Assembly: GCA_020850375.1 (NCBI GenBank)
Contig: JADZET010000088.1
Location: 1-14,273 of the forward strand
Length of the DNA: 14,273 bases
Reading direction: 5' to 3'
Source of the DNA: Phycisphaeraceae bacterium
GTDB lineage: Bacteria; Planctomycetota; Phycisphaerae; Phycisphaerales; Phycisphaeraceae
The notes below the pieces were generated by a model. That model saw only the letters and a program-made list of their open reading frames with translations, made no database searches and was not told the DNA's origin. Positions 13,357 through 14,273 of this stretch are shown piece after piece (the stretch's first letter is position 1; each line of letters starts with the position of its first letter). The translations under genes were made by a program, and so were the position numbers.

Positions 13357-14273
13357 ATGGAACTCCCCTTCCGTCAGATCCACCTCGACTTCCACACCAG
13401 CCCCGCCATCGGCGACGTCGGCTCCCGCTTCGACCCCCGCAAGTTCGCCGCCACGTTCAAACGCGCCCACGTCAACAGCGTCACCCTCTTCGCCAAGTGC
13501 CACCACGGCCACCTCTACTACAACACCCGCCGTCCCGAGCGCCACCCGGGCCTGAAGAAGAACCTCGACCTCCTCGGCGGGCAGATCGACGCCCTGCACA
13601 CCCACGGCATCCGCGCCCCGATCTACGTCAGCGTCCAGCTCGACGAGTTCGCCGCCGAGCGTCACACCGACTGGATCGCCCGCCAGGCTGACACCAAGCT
13701 CGCCAAGGCCGGCGGCGCCTTCGACGCCGCCTGGCACGTCATGGACATGTCCTCGCCCTACCAGGACTACCTCTCCGAGCAACTGACTGAGATTCTCAAG
13801 GTTTTCAGGCCCGTCGACGGCATCTTCTTCGACATGTGCTGGAACCAGCGTTCCACGACGCCGTGGACCATCGACGCCATGCGCCGTTGCGGCCTGCACC
13901 CCGAGCGAGACGAGGACCGCTACCGCTACGCCGCGCAGATGGCCATGGCCTACATGCGCCGCTTCCGCCAGATGGTCAAAGCGTCGAGCCCCCGCGCCAC
14001 CGTCTTCTACAACAGCCGCCCCATGGCCGAGCTGCCCGGCGACATCCCCCTGATCGACCACGTCGAGATCGAAGCCCTGCCCACCGGCGGCTGGGGCTAT
14101 GCCTTCTTCCCGCGCTTCGTGCGCCTCGCCCGCACGCTGGGCAAGCCCTACCTGGGCATGACCAGCCGGTTCCACAAGGCCTGGGGCGACTTCGGCGGCG
14201 TCAAGCCGTATGCCGCGCTCGAGTACGAGACCAGCCAGATGATCGCCCACGGCGCCCGGTGCAGCGTCGGCGA
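13357..14273 (+). CDS. TIM-barrel glycosidase-like protein (GHL6/GH151-like), 3' end cut off
   Basis: The frame is open from the ATG at 13357 to the window edge (305 codons), so the C-terminal part is missing. The start reads MELPFRQIHLDFHTSP, followed by FKRAHVNSVTLFAKCHHGHLYY (34-55), QIDALHTHGIRAPIYVSVQLDE (76-97), DGIFFDMCWN (154-163) and HVEIEALP (235-242). This pattern matches the hypothetical glycosyl hydrolase 6 type, which is related to GH151 alpha-L-fucosidases and usually carries a beta-galactosidase trimerisation-like domain that would lie beyond the window. D159 is a plausible nucleophile by position. The exact sugar is unknown. GAGA lies 6 bases before this ATG; an in-frame ATG at 13342 is possible but has no ribosome site. 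A secreted enzyme is not indicated: no signal peptide is visible. Confidence 0.82.
   Translation, partial: MELPFRQIHLDFHTSPAIGDVGSRFDPRKFAATFKRAHVNSVTLFAKCHHGHLYYNTRRPERHPGLKKNLDLLGGQIDALHTHGIRAPIYVSVQLDEFAAERHTDWIARQADTKLAKAGGAFDAAWHVMDMSSPYQDYLSEQLTEILKVFRPVDGIFFDMCWNQRSTTPWTIDAMRRCGLHPERDEDRYRYAAQMAMAYMRRFRQMVKASSPRATVFYNSRPMAELPGDIPLIDHVEIEALPTGGWGYAFFPRFVRLARTLGKPYLGMTSRFHKAWGDFGGVKPYAALEYETSQMIAHGARCSVG

Noticed and set aside
12334..14250. Minus-strand open frame of 638 codons
   Set aside because: It lies opposite two genes with clear family motifs, is made of Gly/Val/Ala/Asp-rich antisense sequence, and shows no domain. Long antisense frames are expected with this codon bias.

Overview
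The window is GC-rich bacterial chromosomal DNA, tightly packed, with C or G at most third codon positions. Several features point to Planctomycetota, probably Phycisphaerae-like. These are a membrane protein with an N-terminal CxxCGYxLRGL...CPECG zinc ribbon, a CPxCG/CxxCG zinc-ribbon single-pass membrane protein beside a rhomboid protease with a TPR-like tail, a pyrophosphate-type phosphofructokinase, and a TPR+SPOR lipoprotein. The phylum call rests on family style, not on a marker gene, and is an inference. No tRNA, rRNA, CRISPR array, transposase or phage gene was seen.

Layout. (1) 74-1693, minus strand: RNase Y, with a gene-free stretch of about 660 bases upstream. (2) 2353-3995, minus strand: a two-gene unit, TPR/SPOR lipoprotein then zinc-ribbon polytopic membrane protein. 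(3) 4208-6620, plus strand: AMP-forming acyl-CoA synthetase-like enzyme, then 16 bases later a radical SAM enzyme. (4) 6802-8010, plus strand: PPi-dependent phosphofructokinase, closed by the clearest intrinsic terminator in the window. (5) 8141-9691, plus strand: UPF0316 membrane protein and an aldo/keto reductase. (6) 9704-12247, minus strand: single-pass zinc-ribbon membrane protein and rhomboid protease, 12 bases apart and convergent with unit 5. (7) 12352 to the window end, plus strand: hexose-6-phosphate mutarotase-like protein and the start of a TIM-barrel glycosidase, cut by the window edge.

How the genes work together. The phosphofructokinase, mutarotase and glycosidase suggest sugar and glycan use. 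RNase Y is RNA-turnover housekeeping. The lipoprotein/zinc-ribbon and zinc-ribbon/rhomboid pairs look like envelope functions of unknown detail.

No defence or biosynthetic system is evident. The most unusual signal is a short motif, CTTCCGGGG or its complement. It recurs as single copies and as 12-base-period arrays inside several coding regions, in both orientations, and in most cases encodes Pro/Gly-rich linkers. The other second-look items are palindromes next to gene ends or starts, a possible pair of leaderless divergent promoters at 12250-12352, and the possibility that the single-pass zinc-ribbon protein is a substrate of the adjacent rhomboid protease.
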